A stretch of DNA of 64,000 nucleotides from Actinernus sp. WN-2022 (GCA_030867875.1 JAOWCC010001589.1:78701537-78765536); one strand, 5' to 3'. Shown: positions 21,201-32,808, numbered from the stretch's first letter. The notes: generated by a model from the letters alone, not told the origin. Program-made: numbers and translations.

Positions 21201-24200
21201 AACTGGCACACTGGGAACTAACAGAAGGTAATGCTAATCAAAGGATTCAAACTCATTCAGTTTACTGATGATAAGAACAGTCTCTTAAACAATGAAGTTT
21301 CTGGCCAAATAAATGTGAAACACTAGTACGGTAAATTAAATTCACCAAACCAATTTATTGATGTTCAAGGGAAGAACTACATGTTCATAGTAAAAGTGCA
21401 TCAAATTGTAGATAAAGATATCATTGAAGGTAGCTTGCTTTGTACCAAAATATGTGCCAAGTGTGTGTCTACAGAAATGATATGGACAGATGATGTTGTG
21501 CTTACTTAAGGCCCACTTAAAAAATGGTGTCCAGTTTAAACAACTATTGTTTAGGACTACATGACAGCCTTACATACAATGTACATGATGTAAAAATGCT
21601 GTTATGCGACAATGTCAGGCTGGTCAGTCCAGTATGATTAAAAATTAAATTGGATGCTATTTCTCAAATGGGTCACTAGGTAAAGTGATAAGAATATTAT
21701 TAAAGTTACAATATGTTAATTTACATACATTACTAACATGTACATGTACTTTACATATTAATACCTAGCACAGACAACATGTAACACAGACAATTGTATT
21801 TAGTGTTACTGTGCATGTCATGCAAATGGCATGCCTATGTATTTGCATGACTAAGTGTACATGTAAATAATAAGACATGGATTACAGATTAGTGTAGTAC
21901 TACCTCTCTGGTTCACATTCCTTTTCTGAACTGGCTGCTGACTGTAGTAAGTATTCTCATTTTCTACATACAGAAAGGAAAAAATAGATTCCCTCTGAAA
22001 CACAGCTACATGTACATGTAGAATCACTGGGAAGCCAGGGTGGCCGTGCAAGTGGTAAGTGCTTTGTCTCTCACCATTGTGGCCAGGGTTCGAGCCCCGG
22101 TAACATGTGAGTTTGTTGGTATCCCCCCCTTGCTCCAAGGGTTTTTCTCTGGGTTCTCAGGTTTAACTCCATCCACAAAAACCAACACACTAAATTCCAT
22201 TTTTAATCTGTGATTTAGTAAGGTCCTGACTTTGATCAGCACCTATGGTTATTTCAGGTCCCATTAAATTTCAGTGTATTCTGTATACATGTATTTGATA
22301 ACTCCAACAGAACCCAATGAAGTATTAAACCTTGGCCAAATGGTTCACTGGTTCAACATTTATTGAATGATATTGAAAGCATGCATGTTAAACTCATTTT
22401 TCAACATCAATTCAACATTCAGAGAACAAACGGTTTCAACATCTGGGCATGTCAAAATATGGTTTCAACAAATATTGTACTGATATTGAAGAAATGTGGA
22501 AACCATATGACTGAAGCTTTAAGTTTCCCAGACATCACCATGCAAACAATCTTTAAAATTCTGGACTTTGTACATGTACTAACTGAAGGTATGGTAAAAA
22601 TGAGTTTTGCACTGGTAGACATTATTCTTTATCAGTTCTTTTTGAAAAAGACACAGGGGAGAACTAAACACACCAAGTCTCAAATCTGGATATTTGAGCT
22701 TGAAACCACTGGATACACATATTAGCTGCTTAGTTAACTAATAACTTGTTTATGCACTTTCTTTCTAATATGCTTTATTATCATACGCTGGTGACTGAGT
22801 TTGCTGCAAACATTGAGACTTTCTTTTTCTAGCTGGCAATAGATGCAGGCCCATATACAGAATTTTATATGGGAGATACGAGCACCATAGGTGTGCATCG
22901 AGTGCTGCAAATGCAAGCTGCCAGGGGTTCCAGGGACATGCCCCTGTGTAAAAAACAAGAATTAGAGAATTATATAAGAAAATGACTGAGCAGAGAGGAT
23001 TATGTGTGATCTTGACCACCAACTGATGTCATCAAAACTATTGCGCAATACACTTTAAAAAAATTCCTATACGCTTTCATTGCAAAAGAAATCATTATTA
23101 TTGCAATTTCAGTTTTCAGGGCAGTGCAAATATTGCAAACATCATTTTGAGACCATAAGTGTTTGTACTTGGGTATTGCTTTAACTAATTTGATGGATTT
23201 AAATTATAAAATAGTGAAAAAAGCATTAAATAATGATTCTTGATTGATATTATTCCATGTTTATTTCACCCAGACAAGACATTTAGACAAAAATACTTCA
23301 ATTTAATGATTTAGTAGTAGCACATTATGGCAATGTATTTATAGTAACACAAACACTGCGCACATGTAGCTTACTGGTAAATTAAATATCTGATAAAGAT
23401 GCCTAAATTATTTACACAACTTTTTGTAACATTCCATTTAAAGTTTTTTCTTACTAAAGATGTTGCTAAAAGATCCAAATTCCCCTTCTCTCCTCTCCTA
23501 ATGAAAACAAGAGCCCATCTGGGCTTTCACTCGGGCCACATGAGTTGAAGATGAAATACACTTTCATTTGAAATCCTCTAAGTAATAACCAAAGGGAAGA
23601 ATTATTAGCTGAATTTACATGTAGCAGTCTTTAGGAGTGGCCAGTAGCGCAGTGACTTTCATTCTCTGCTCCCCTCAGTAGTATATATGTAATTGAATAT
23701 TTTTGTTTTTCTCGTATGTTGACCTTTTAATTTAAACACTACTTATTCGTTTAACACACTGCATTTGAGCAGGCATATATTCATTGTTTTGAACCCGAGA
23801 ATTAACCGTACTACCGTACTTCATGGTCCCTTTCTTTAGTAGTGGGTTGTCGGTCAGGTGATTGTAAACTCTCGTCATTTAGCACAGAAAATGTATTCTG
23901 ATGAATAGGGATCGGGTTGTCATGTAAGAAAGATGGCTCTTGAACAAACTGATAAGCTTCAGTAGGTTGGGTAGTCTCGGAACACTGGAGACCTTGGTCT
24001 TTCATTGTCTTCTTTTTTGTATTCTTGATTATTTTTTTTAAGTTTGAAAGTCGGATCTCAGCTTTATTATATCCGCTTTCAACTCGCCATTTTCAACTTC
24101 TACATGTAGGTCAATAAAGGTGATGACAGCATCTTGATTTCGGTCTTGTATATATTATCTTGCTGCACTAATTTGTCTTCCAAATGACTGAGTTTGGTTT

Positions 24201-26584
24201 CTTGATTCGTGTTTTGATGTGATGAGAGTAAGAATTCATTACGCATATCAGTTAGGTCAGCCTCCATGTTACAAATCAAATCAGTTTTTAAGAGACTCAT
24301 AATATTGGTCTTGAAGTGCCTTCACCCAAAATAAGATGTTCTCCTCGGATGTTTTAAATGCAGCACAGCAAGCCGATGGCTTATAGATTCCAATATCTAT
24401 TTCTTCGAATTTTAGCTTTCCAGATCCTGGCCCCTTCACAGGGCTAAAAATAATGGCAGGTCAGTCGCCGGTCAAGATCAGTATTTGGTTGAAACTGTAG
24501 TAACATTGACTGGTCAAAATGACCGGCAAGGCAAAGATTTGACCGGACAAGTTCCAATTCTGGCCGGACATTGTCCGATGACCGGCCGTTATTTTTAGCC
24601 CTGCTTCATTGGCTTCAGGTCGTTGTACGTGTCGTATATAAAATCACTGGCCATCTGGGTAAAAAATGCGGTCCTTCGGCTCCGACAATAGCGCCAGTTG
24701 AAATATCCTGAGCCTGTTGGAAGGCTTTCGCACGAGTGAAGTTAAATAAAACATTAAACTGGCTTACATTTGAGAGATGAGACTCCAAGTTAGAGAGAAA
24801 GTTGCTTGCGGGTCCTCCGCCATCTTGCTTTACTGATTAAATTATGTAAATAAATTAACCTGGCGATCGTTGCATGACCACCACAGTGCAATCTGATTGG
24901 TGTGAATTTGACCTTTAACGCATGCGCAGAAATCTTGCTACACGGAATAAAAAATTATAAAATTACGACTTGCATTTTAAGACTTGGTGCTGCCACAGGC
25001 AGCCCGAGTAATAACTTGAGTAAAGTTCACAATGCATTTTCTTCACTCTCTGCTCTAACTCTATTCTATTGTGGCCTCCATGTAGAATAACAGTTAAGTA
25101 AAACAATAATATTATTATTACATCTAATGAATGTTGTTCAACATAACACCAGAATAAAAATGTATGTCAACTGTAACACTCAATGCAAAGTGGTGACTTG
25201 ACAGGACCATGACGTCAGTGAATGAATGCAAGAAAGTAAAGTATGATGGTTTGCAAATTCACTTTATTGAATGTGCAAAGCAGTTCAAATACAAAGTATT
25301 CCCACACTGAATACTGGTACCGTTTGATTTGGAGGTTACCCTTTTTCGTGGGCCTGTAGTTGTAAGATTTTTGAAGCTAGAATCTGAAGAGGAGAGAAAG
25401 AGAAAATAGTCCCTCTGAAATCAAGAAAGTATAAAAGCCTTGATCCACAGAAACAAAAGTTAGAGTTTGAAGATGGGAATCATTGGTAGAAAAGTTCTGT
25501 TACAGAAATTTATGTTCAAGTTTTGTATGTATGAGCATACTTTAATATTATTTTGATAAAATTTAATGGTTAAATACCATAGAATTATGAAAACAATGGG
25601 CCCTGTTACTTTCGGAATTAGCAGCCCTAAGGGCTGTCACTTTCAGGAGGGCCGTTACTTTCAGATATTGAAAGAAGAGACACAAAATCAATGTTACTTT
25701 TGGGAAAGCACTACTTTAGGTGCGTTACTTTCATAATTCTACGGTAGTTATATCTTTATATTTAGAGAATCACCACATTAGTTTATTGTTGAGTAGGTAC
25801 TATTGCATTTCTTCCCAATACGTTTTATAGTTATACAAACAAAGATTTTAGACAGCAATGAATACAGAAGTAACATAATTATTATGATTCATTATTTTGT
25901 CAATCGTGGATTTATACATTGTATTTTCACTGTTATATATCTGATAGTACTGGGTTTAATATAGAAATTGGAAAATCCAGAGGGGTGGAGGGATACAAAT
26001 ACATCATTAAAAATAACCGGCTCTTGATAACAGCTCGTCAGTAAAGAAACAGAAATATGCAGATACAAGTGTCAAAAGGCCATTGTGAACGTTGTAGCCT
26101 CGATTTCACGTACTTGTTTTCATGTACAAACTTCTGCTATTTTCTTTGCTGGAACTTTTGATCTGATTGAAGACTTAAGCTTGGAAATAAAACTACCGAT
26201 AAAAACCAAGCTTTAAGATAAAATTAAACAAAGATAAAACAAAGACATATATTGGATTCCATATATTAAACTCAAACAGTCAAATATATGCTACAAATGG
26301 CCATAAATCATACATGTAATATGGCTTATTATGGGATTTATACTGCAGTCGGTCTCGTCTGGTAGACTTTACTCACATTGCTGAAAGGACGAAAGGTTTT
26401 AACTGAAGGATGATTTCGGTTTTGTTTTTCTTCACTACACTAGTACACAACATCACATAAATTTCGCAGCCCGGCAACTTCAATTTCGTGAATATAATTA
26501 CTAGAAACTGTCGAAAAAAGCAAAGAATTACAACCAAAGTTTAACTCAGAGCAAGATACACTTACCATACATAGGTGGATCCAT
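18232..26584 (-). CDS. YIF1B: Yip1-interacting factor YIF1 (YIF1A/YIF1B), first four exons only
   Basis: YIF1 proteins are multi-pass membrane proteins that act with YIPF5 in ER-Golgi vesicle transport. Coding exons on minus: 26584-26566 (MDPPMY and one base), 21963-21904, 20659-20460 and 18336-18232. Every junction is GT-AG and in phase, giving 128 residues. Family marks are SPLFDDTS, the [12 protein letters not shown] helix and [20 protein letters not shown] followed by [13 protein letters not shown], just before the transmembrane part. The five or so membrane segments are missing. They should follow at lower coordinates, but the 400 bases beyond exon 4 contain none before the gap. The A/B paralogue cannot be decided for an invertebrate, so the symbol is nominal. 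The very short first exon is supported by a consensus donor (GTAAGTG), phase agreement and a start ATG, but it is the least certain piece. Confidence 0.88.
18337..20459. other. YIF1 intron 3 with a palindromic MITE at 18610-18744
   Basis: ATTACATGGCCGCTTGGAGA is inverted at 18725-18744 (GGCCATGTAAT end), with inner GATATTTCATCAACAC pairing; this is a hairpin MITE. Smaller inverted pairs occur at 18450-18520 (AAGTGATATTTTCACAC) and 19788-19862 (GCACTTTTGAGGTCTTGAAA). The 104-codon open frame at 19289-19603 lacks family features. Confidence 0.6.
20752..21016. mobile_element. MITE with GGACTGGTCAGAAATT TIR (YIF1 intron 2)
   Basis: GGACTGGTCAGAAATTAGCA at the left is inverted at the right as AAATTTCTGACCAGTCC. 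The interior is purine-rich on one side and ends in a run of about 20 C residues (20979-20998). No coding capacity. Confidence 0.65.
22030..22275 (+). mobile_element. tRNA-derived SINE, copy 2 (YIF1 intron 1)
   Basis: The A-box-like TGGCCGTGCAAGTGGTAAG and the good B-box GGTTCGAGCCCC are followed by the body words shared with 5348-5592 (GTGAGTTTGTTGGTATC, CCTTGCTCCAA, AACCAACACACTAAAT, GTCCTGACTTTGATCAGC). The tail is CCTATGGTTATTTCAGGTCCC. It lies in antisense to YIF1. Confidence 0.8.
22276..23503. other. YIF1 intron 1, nothing recognised
   Basis: AT-rich intron. An open frame of 120 codons at 22363-22725 has no motif I recognise and ordinary intron composition, so it is not called. Confidence 0.4.
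23504..25018 (-). mobile_element. Hairpin-ended repeat, family B, copy 1, with a decayed internal reading frame
   Basis: The left end ACAAGAGCCCATCTGGGCTT and the right end, from GTGCTGCCACAGGCAGCCCG through GAGTAATAACTTG, are shared with the copy at 57550-59300. Both ends hold a small hairpin and an ACTCGGGC word pointing inwards. Reading minus from about 24820, a broken frame begins [20 protein letters not shown] and continues past a frameshift and a MITE insertion. It ends in a coiled-coil-like stretch (METDLT-type, [18 protein letters not shown]) near 24100 and a tail to 23811. I do not recognise this protein. It sits in intron 1 of YIF1 in the same orientation. Confidence 0.55.
24439..24603. 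mobile_element. hAT-like MITE, TIR CAGGGCTAAAAATAA, duplication CTTCA
   Basis: CAGGGCTAAAAATAATGGC at the left is inverted as GGCCGTTATTTTTAGCCCTG at the right, and CTTCA flanks both sides (24434-24438, 24604-24608). The terminus is of the hAT type; the visible duplication is 5 bp, shorter than the usual 8. Inner DNA is full of GACCGG words. It interrupts the decayed reading frame of the surrounding family B repeat, so it is the younger insertion. Confidence 0.75.
25019..26565. other. 5' part of YIF1 intron 1, with a MITE at 25577-25744
   Basis: CCATAGAATTATGAAA at 25577 is inverted at the right end as TTTCATAATTCTACGG, with TA on both sides; inside, GTTACTTTC-type words repeat. The rest of the interval is plain intron. 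Confidence 0.6.
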
Positions 26585-26928
26585 GTTGTTCTATAGTTAC
26601 TAGTGTAGCAAATTGTGTAATAGCGGAGTAACACTAAATGCTTTCACCAGGTACCATTTCTCTGCGGACGGTACTACGCATGTGTGGGAGGGTAGACATG
26701 ACGTCATCGCCCGTACGTGGCACAATCGATAAAAGAGGCGATGGCCTGGAACGAACAAGCGCAGGGATTTGGCTAGGATTTGCTCTGGTTCCCTGAGAGG
26801 TGCTCAGGTACGGATATACTGTAATGTGCCGCGATCGAAGGAGTTTTGATTCCCGAATTTACGGTTTCGAGCCTCTGGTATCCAGGGTAGCTAGGATTTG
26901 GAAAGCACTCAAAAAGCAAGCCCGTCGA
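26585..26928. promoter_or_regulatory. YIF1 upstream region
   Basis: Sequence just upstream of the YIF1 start (minus) becomes more GC- and CpG-rich and contains TGACGTCA at about 26699, a CREB/ATF-type palindrome. No TATA box is convincing. Promoter function is inferred from position only. Confidence 0.3.
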
Positions 26929-27184
26929 AATAGACCAGTTCGCGGTAAATTCCGACATTTTGAAAGGGTGCAAACATTGGCGCGAAATACAGTGTTTGTT
27001 TGGGAATCGATGGGAATCCGATGCCAAAATCGAATTTCTGAAATATTCTTCAGATACAAACTTACGACACAACATATCGAAATTTGGGGAATGTACATGT
27101 AGCTGTGCTGGGAAGCGTGCAATCGTGTTTTCTGTTTTCCATACGTATAAAAACGAGTCCAATTTTACCGCGAACTGGTCTATT
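26929..27184. mobile_element. MITE with AATAGACCAGTTCGCGGTAAA TIR
   Basis: AATAGACCAGTTCGCGGTAA at the left is inverted at 27161-27184 as TTACCGCGAACTGGTCTATT. The overlapping open frames on both strands at 26773-27196 are by-products of this repeat, not genes. Confidence 0.75.
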
Positions 27185-27531
27185 AGTTCAGGGTAAAGTT
27201 GCTTGTTGTTGTTTTATCATGAAGTTTTACAGAATTTTCACAACTTCTTCAAATGATTGAGGGCAGGTTTGAACTATATTGTTTGCAGGTCTATAATTTT
27301 GACTACGAATACACAAGAGCAAAAGTTCCGCATCAGTTCGTTTGATACGCCGCATTCGTTTTGCCGTTTTAATACACACAAAGGATGAATCCGGGATGAA
27401 AACGTCCTGGATTCATCACGAATCCGGAAACTTTTGAATCGAAAAAGTAAAGTGGATACTTGTATCTGGATACCTACGACCGAATCCGATGATATTTCAT
27501 ATTAGCATCTAAGATCTACATAGGGGTCACT

Positions 27532-29033
27532 TACGATGGACGAGAAGGGCCACTTCCGACTTCCGACTTCTGACTTCCGACTTCCGACTTCCGACTTCCG
27601 ACTTCTGACTTCTGTCTTCCGACTTCCGACTTCTGAGTTTACGTAGTACTTTTAAGGAACGTTATTTTTCGCATGTAATCAAAATTGGCTTTGTATATGA
27701 AAGGTAAGAGGTGTAAACCACACACATATGTATAGTTTATTCGTATATTTCCGAGTTTGTAGGGTTTTTGACCCCAAAAAAGGATTTCTGACTTCCGAGT
27801 TCCGACTTCCGACTTCCGACTTCCGACTTCCGACTTCCGACTTCCGACTTCCGACTTCCGACTTCCGACTTCCGACTTCCGACTTCCGACTTCCGACTTC
27901 CAACTTCTGAGTTCCGACTTCCGACTTCTGAGTTCCGACTTCTGAGTTTACGTACATGAGCAACATTATATAGCATATAGCATTTTCAGTCCTATTCAAT
28001 GAGATTTGAGATCCACAGTATAGCTTAAAATGGTCAATTTGGAAAAGATAGACTCACCCGAATCTCAAAAATTTTGAGATTTATGGTTCACGGTATAGCT
28101 GAAACTGTCATTTTGTTACACCGCCTGCAAATCCCTTACGATAAGGTAACAGGAATAAAATACCATCAGTTTCGTAATAATTTGTCCAGTCTTTCTTTAT
28201 TTGTGATATAGGATTTAAGGGCTAAAGTGTTAGTTTTGTAGCATTTTTAAAACAACCATAAAGCCACGTTGTAGAAGGAGCTGAATTTGAAAACACCTCT
28301 AAATGGCATATTTATATGGGAATAAATTAAGGTTTTTTTAAGTAACACAATAAAATGGCAGATTTGAAAATAGGAAAATAGGTAGAATTTCACGAATCAG
28401 TAAGAAAGTGTTGTTTTCGTGAAACTGCACAAATGTACATAAAACGATTAATCACTTCAAAATATCAATTTTCCAGTGAGACAAATGAAACCTTGTTCCA
28501 AGTATCTTTAAAACAAGCCATTTGGCCCGTATTTCGGATTAAAGATGCCAGAGAAACAGCGTTTCTTGCAGTTTCGATTGAGAATTGTTATTTTGGAAAA
28601 ACCGGGAAATAGTTTGGAAGAGGTTACGTGTATAAATAAAGTATGTATGTATGTATGCAAGTCGGAACTCAGAAGTTGGAACTCAGAAGTTGGAATTCGG
28701 AAGTCGGAACCCGGAACTCAGAAGTCGGAAGTCGGAACTCAGAAGTTGGAACTCGGAAGTCGGAACTCAGAAGTCGGAACTCAGAAGTCGAAAGTCAGAA
28801 ATCTTTTTACAAACAAACCAGTCGGAAATATACGAATAAACTATACATATGTGTGTGGTTTACACCACTTATCTTTCATATTTTGATTACATGCGAAAAA
28901 TAACGTTCCTTAAAAGTACTACGTAAACTCAGAAGTCGGAAGTCGGAAGTCAGAAGTCAGAAGTCGGAAGTCGGAAGTCGGAAGTCGGAAGTCAGAAGTC
29001 GGAAGTCGGAAGTGGCCCTTCTCGTCCATCGTA
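27532..29033. mobile_element. Foldback element with heptamer-satellite arms and 6-bp target duplication GTCACT
   Basis: TACGATGGACGAGAAGGGCC at the left end is exactly inverted at the right end, and GTCACT flanks both (27526-27531 and 29034-29039). Each arm of about 420 bp holds two arrays of a 7-bp unit (ACTTCCG) separated by a unique block containing TACGTAGTACTTTTAAGG and ATACGAATAAACTATACATA. The arms are inverted relative to each other around a loop of about 650 bp (27980-28630). Frames reading SEVGSRK or similar are translations of the satellite, not genes. Length is 1,502 bp, with no transposase. Confidence 0.85.
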
Positions 29034-29365
29034 GTCACTGGCTCGGCTGGCGTATACACTTGAGTGCTTTGCGATTCGCTCTGTCGCTATTATCGCACTT
29101 CGGCCATCTTGGATTGAAAGCGAGGCTTCCGGGTTGTCGGTTACGTAGCGCTTACTATAAGCTCTGTTGTTGGTCGCGAGTTTGGATGAAAAAGCTACTT
29201 CATCTCCACTTCTGTAATTCCAATTGTACAAATAATAGCCAGAAAAGGAGATCTAGGGATTCTTTTCACATATTTGATATTTCCAATAAACAGCTCAGAA
29301 AGTATGATAGGCAACTAGTTCCTGTAAAAACTAGTTTTGGTCTGCGTAGGCGGGGAAGATAAACA

Positions 29366-29465
29366 ATGGTATGTAATCAACTAAAGTCGATTGAGGTATG
29401 CTAACCGCCGTGGAAAGCGAGTAGCAGCTGACGTTTCGAGCGCTAGCCCTTCGTCAGAGCAAAAA
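29366..29465 (-). repeat. Penelope-type repeat fragment with a hammerhead-like motif
   Basis: On the minus strand CTGACGA is followed by a GGGC/GCTC stem with a 4-base loop and then GAAACGTCAGC, the order of a hammerhead core, although one extra A sits before the stem. Hammerheads are known from Penelope-like elements and retrozymes. The adjoining word AATCAACTAAAGTCGATTGA recurs at about 60165. No GIY-YIG or reverse transcriptase frame is present, so this is at most a fragment. Confidence 0.4.
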
Positions 29466-29984
29466 AGCTCAGAAAGTAGCCTGGGAAACCAGCCGACTCT
29501 TATCCCCCAACTCGCGAAAGAGACGTCTGGGAAGTGAGGCAGAAAATGCCATACTGATGACGTAGCAGATAGCCGTTTCATGCATAAAGCGAACAACAGA
29601 GTTCTTTTCAAGGAATATAACTACCGAGGCTGCTCGTTTGCTTGGCAGTGGATCACCGTCATGAACAACCATTAAATTCAAGCCTATATATTTAGCTTGT
29701 GTTGGTAGCTCGCTTGCTTCGTTCTTTCAGCGGCTCGGCCCGGTCAAGAGAATTTGTTCTACGACTGTCAAAAACATAATAGTTGTTTATAATTTCAAAA
29801 CAGCACAGCACAGCAGGCCACTTTTCAAGCCAGCTCTTTTGTCAGGTCAGTAGCCGAAGAGGTTAGCTACAGAATGCAGCGGTTATTTTCAGGTATACTA
29901 CCGAGGCTGCCCGTTTGCTTGGGTGATTGATTCATATCACACTTGGTTCGTGATTCATAGCACACTTACATGTAATTATGTGTA

Positions 29985-30655
29985 TTCCCCGGGGGGGGGG
30001 GGGGGTACTCCTGTTTGTGACGTATTATGTATGTGCCGCCCGGGTGGGTCAGGGTTTTGAGCTCAGTTTGGGCAGGTAGGGTCAGGGTTTTGACCTGATT
30101 TGGGCAGATCAGGGTAAGGATTTGAATATAATTTGGGTGCAGTCAGGGTCGGGGTTCAGTATTTTTTAGGCAGTTCATTTTTTTTAGCTACTATGTCAAA
30201 AAAAGACATTCTGTTGCCGCATTTTGATCGCCTGCCCACATGCAAGCACTGAGGTTCCCATACATCGTGACGCCGCTAATTCGTACTTCAGTACAAGTTT
30301 ATCTATGTACTTCATCTGCTGATTTGTTTACCCAATGCCACGTCCCGACTTGAAATGTTCCGTATTTTGCATGAAATCCCGGTACGCGGTATACCGGCCA
30401 GGATATATATCCGACCGTGTTTTGAAAACAATTTAAAGAAGGGCAAGAGACCATCACATAGGTGATGGTCTCTTGAGAAGGGGCAATCAGTTGTTTTTTT
30501 TCAAAAGGGGGCAATCAGGGTTTTGGAGCTCGGATTGGGTCAATCAGGGTCAGGGTTTGAGCATCTTGGCCTCACATACATACCCATTTTTCATGTATAT
30601 AAGTACCTCCCCCCCCCCCCCCCCCTCCCCCCCCCCCCCGGGGGGTTTATTCATA
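29985..30655. mobile_element. GC-run-ended element with repeated TCAGGGTTTTGA words
   Basis: It starts CCCCGGGGGGG...GTACTCC and ends with GTACCTCCCC...GGGGGG. The interior repeats GGGTCAGGGTTTTGAGCTC-like words at about 30047, 30070, 30100 and 30530. The homopolymer runs (29988-30004, 30607-30640) make the exact ends, and probably the assembly, unsafe. Confidence 0.5.
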
Positions 30656-30954
30656 GCCCAGATTCACTGTCTGAACGATTTATCCGCCGCAACAACAACT
30701 CATCCAGTGTTTTGTGATAGCTCAGTGTATGTAGGTTTACTGATATGAAATTATAAACAACTATGACAGTACTACTGGTCAGTACCTTTCTTGTAAATGT
30801 TTTGACGGTACGACATTTCGCTTTACTAGCCGCTGAAAGAACTCAGGGAGCAACTACAGAATGCAGGGCCACTTTTGAAGCTCCATCTATTTTGTTCGGT
30901 GGCTCGGTCCCCCAAAGAATTCCTCTAAATTTGATATGTGCCCCCAAAGAATTG

Positions 30955-31310
30955 ACCTATATCACTATGACGTCATATCAAAACAATCTATTGTAAACGC
31001 TAAGGATCACGGTCGTGGGAGGGGGACAAAACAGCAACAACACAAAGGAAATCGCTATCAAATGCATTTTGAAGAACGTAGAATAGCGGTAACAGCCACC
31101 AAATACGGTAAATATTGTGGGATAAACATTGATACAGCTGATATCTGGAAACCAGACAATTCGAAGTTAAATTTTCCTCAGCAGAGCAGATTTAGTTCAA
31201 AATTCTATTGTTCAAGTCGATTCTGTCCCCCTCATAAACAAGCTGTGACGTCATAATGATATAGGGTAATTCCTCTCTATTTATATGGTATCCCCAAAGA
31301 ATTCCTTGGT
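30955..31310. repeat. Inverted repeat with CCCCAAAGAATT ends and TGACGTCA palindromes
   Basis: CCCCCAAAGAATTGACCTAT at about 30940 and CACTATGACGTCAT are inverted near 31240-31305 (ATGACGTCATAATGATATAG..., CCCCAAAGAATTCC in the same sense). It is probably a MITE relic within the large nested element. Confidence 0.4.
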
Positions 31311-31378
31311 CCTCAACAGGGGGGGGGGGTACGCATATTAAGTGCAATAGCCCAATGACCCTGGAGTGTATATTTTTA

Positions 31379-31696
31379 GTGGCTCGGTGGCTCGGTGGCT
31401 CGGTGGCTCGGTGGCTCGGTGGCTCGGTGGCTCGGTGGCTCGGTGGCTCGGTGGCTCGGTGGCTCGGTGGCTCGGTGGCTCGGTGGCTCGGTGGCTCGGT
31501 GGCTCGGTAGTCGTGCCGTTAAATGAATATTCAATGACCCTGGAGTGTATATTTTTAGTGGCTCGGTGGCTCGGTGGCTCGGTGGCTCGGTGGCTCGGTG
31601 GCTCGGTGGCTCGGTGGCTCGGTGGCTCGGTAGTCGTGCCGTTAAATGAATATTCAATGACCCTGGAGTGTATATTTTTAGTGGCTCGGTGGCTCA
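31379..31696. repeat. Octamer minisatellite GTGGCTCG in three arrays of 16, 9 and 2 units
   Basis: Perfect GTGGCTCG repeats fill 31379-31506 (16 units), 31558-31629 (9 units) and 31681-31696 (2 units, the last with one change). The arrays are joined by a 51-bp linker that runs from TAGTCGTGCCGTTAAATGAA through AATGACCCTGGAGTGTATAT. The linker recurs after the third array and is then followed by inverted units (GAGCCACCGAGCCA). Because 8 is not a multiple of 3, each frame gives an 8-residue repeat; the resulting open frames are not evidence of a protein. Confidence 0.95.
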
Positions 31697-32808
31697 GTAG
31701 TCGTGCCGTTAAATGAATATTCAATGACCCTGGAGACTACCGAGCCACCGAGCCAGTGGCTCTGGGGTAGACCTTGGTATTATGTACCGATCAATTCGAA
31801 ACATCACCATCCCCCCCCCCCGGGCAACCCCCGGGCATTTGAATTTTTGGAGTTTGGTTTGTTCAAATCCCCGTCCCCCGGGCCAAAAATGTTGTTCAAA
31901 TTCCCCACCCCATCGTCGTATTAAGCGATCAAATGCCCCTACCCCCGGGACATAGTGGTTTACACCGCATTTTTTTTAAATAGACAGTTGTAGCACAGCC
32001 TTTATTTTGTGATGCGACTTGTTCCCTGTTGAAACAAAGTTCTAAAAAGGATAGAGACAAACTGCTGATTCAATATAGGTTTTATTTTACTTACATGAAA
32101 CCTAGCCGACCAATACGTACTCAACAAACTTTTGATTACGAAACCTTTTTGTTATATAGCAACAACATAGCAATCATATCCCCGGCCAAAAAACACTAGG
32201 TTCATGTTAAAAAAAACATTAAATTTGCATACCGTTATCAATGAATATCTGAGACATGTTTTGAGCAGTTCGCAATCCATACAGGGATAAGTTTATCGCT
32301 ACGATCACTGGAGAGTGGTTTACATTTAAATGCATGATCGCTACATTCGCCGAGATATACCTATATACTAATTCAGGGCTCTGAAAATGTAAAACTCCAC
32401 GCTATTTAAACGAATCAGTTCTATGCTCAAAACTGTGCCCTGTTAGAGCACGTACATTTACTTCTCCCTCTGTAGCTATACAATGTTAAATCAGCGGTAG
32501 ATTGTCTCCAGGCGTTAATTCCCTGGCCAATCCAAAGAAAGCGAGGTGCTTAAGAGGTTTGCCACGGCCTTAGGCCCGGTTAACCCCACTACTGAAGTCG
32601 CGGGGGTCGGTGGTTGGGGTTCAATCCCGGGGTTCAGTTGACTGATGCGTAAATCGAACGTTGCAGAACTTTATACAATTTGTACTTTAGTAGTATCTCG
32701 AAATCTTTTTCAAAGTGCTTTGGGCGTAGTTTATAAGTACGGTACAACACGTTTTTTTAACCCGTTTCCTAGCATGGCTTGCCCACTTGCGGTACACGCA
32801 TGTACACA

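Noticed and set aside
22050..22105. tRNA gene
   Set aside because: A and B boxes are present, but acceptor and anticodon stems do not pair and the sequence continues into a SINE body.
27679..28903. Frames reading SEVGSRK/SRNSEVG-type repeats on both strands
   Set aside because: They are translations of the ACTTCCG heptamer satellite; 7 bases shift the frame each unit, so any frame stays open.
31338..31724. Repeat proteins RATEPPSH (minus) and GGSVARWL (plus)
   Set aside because: Both are translations of the GTGGCTCG octamer arrays and lack promoter, splice or codon evidence.
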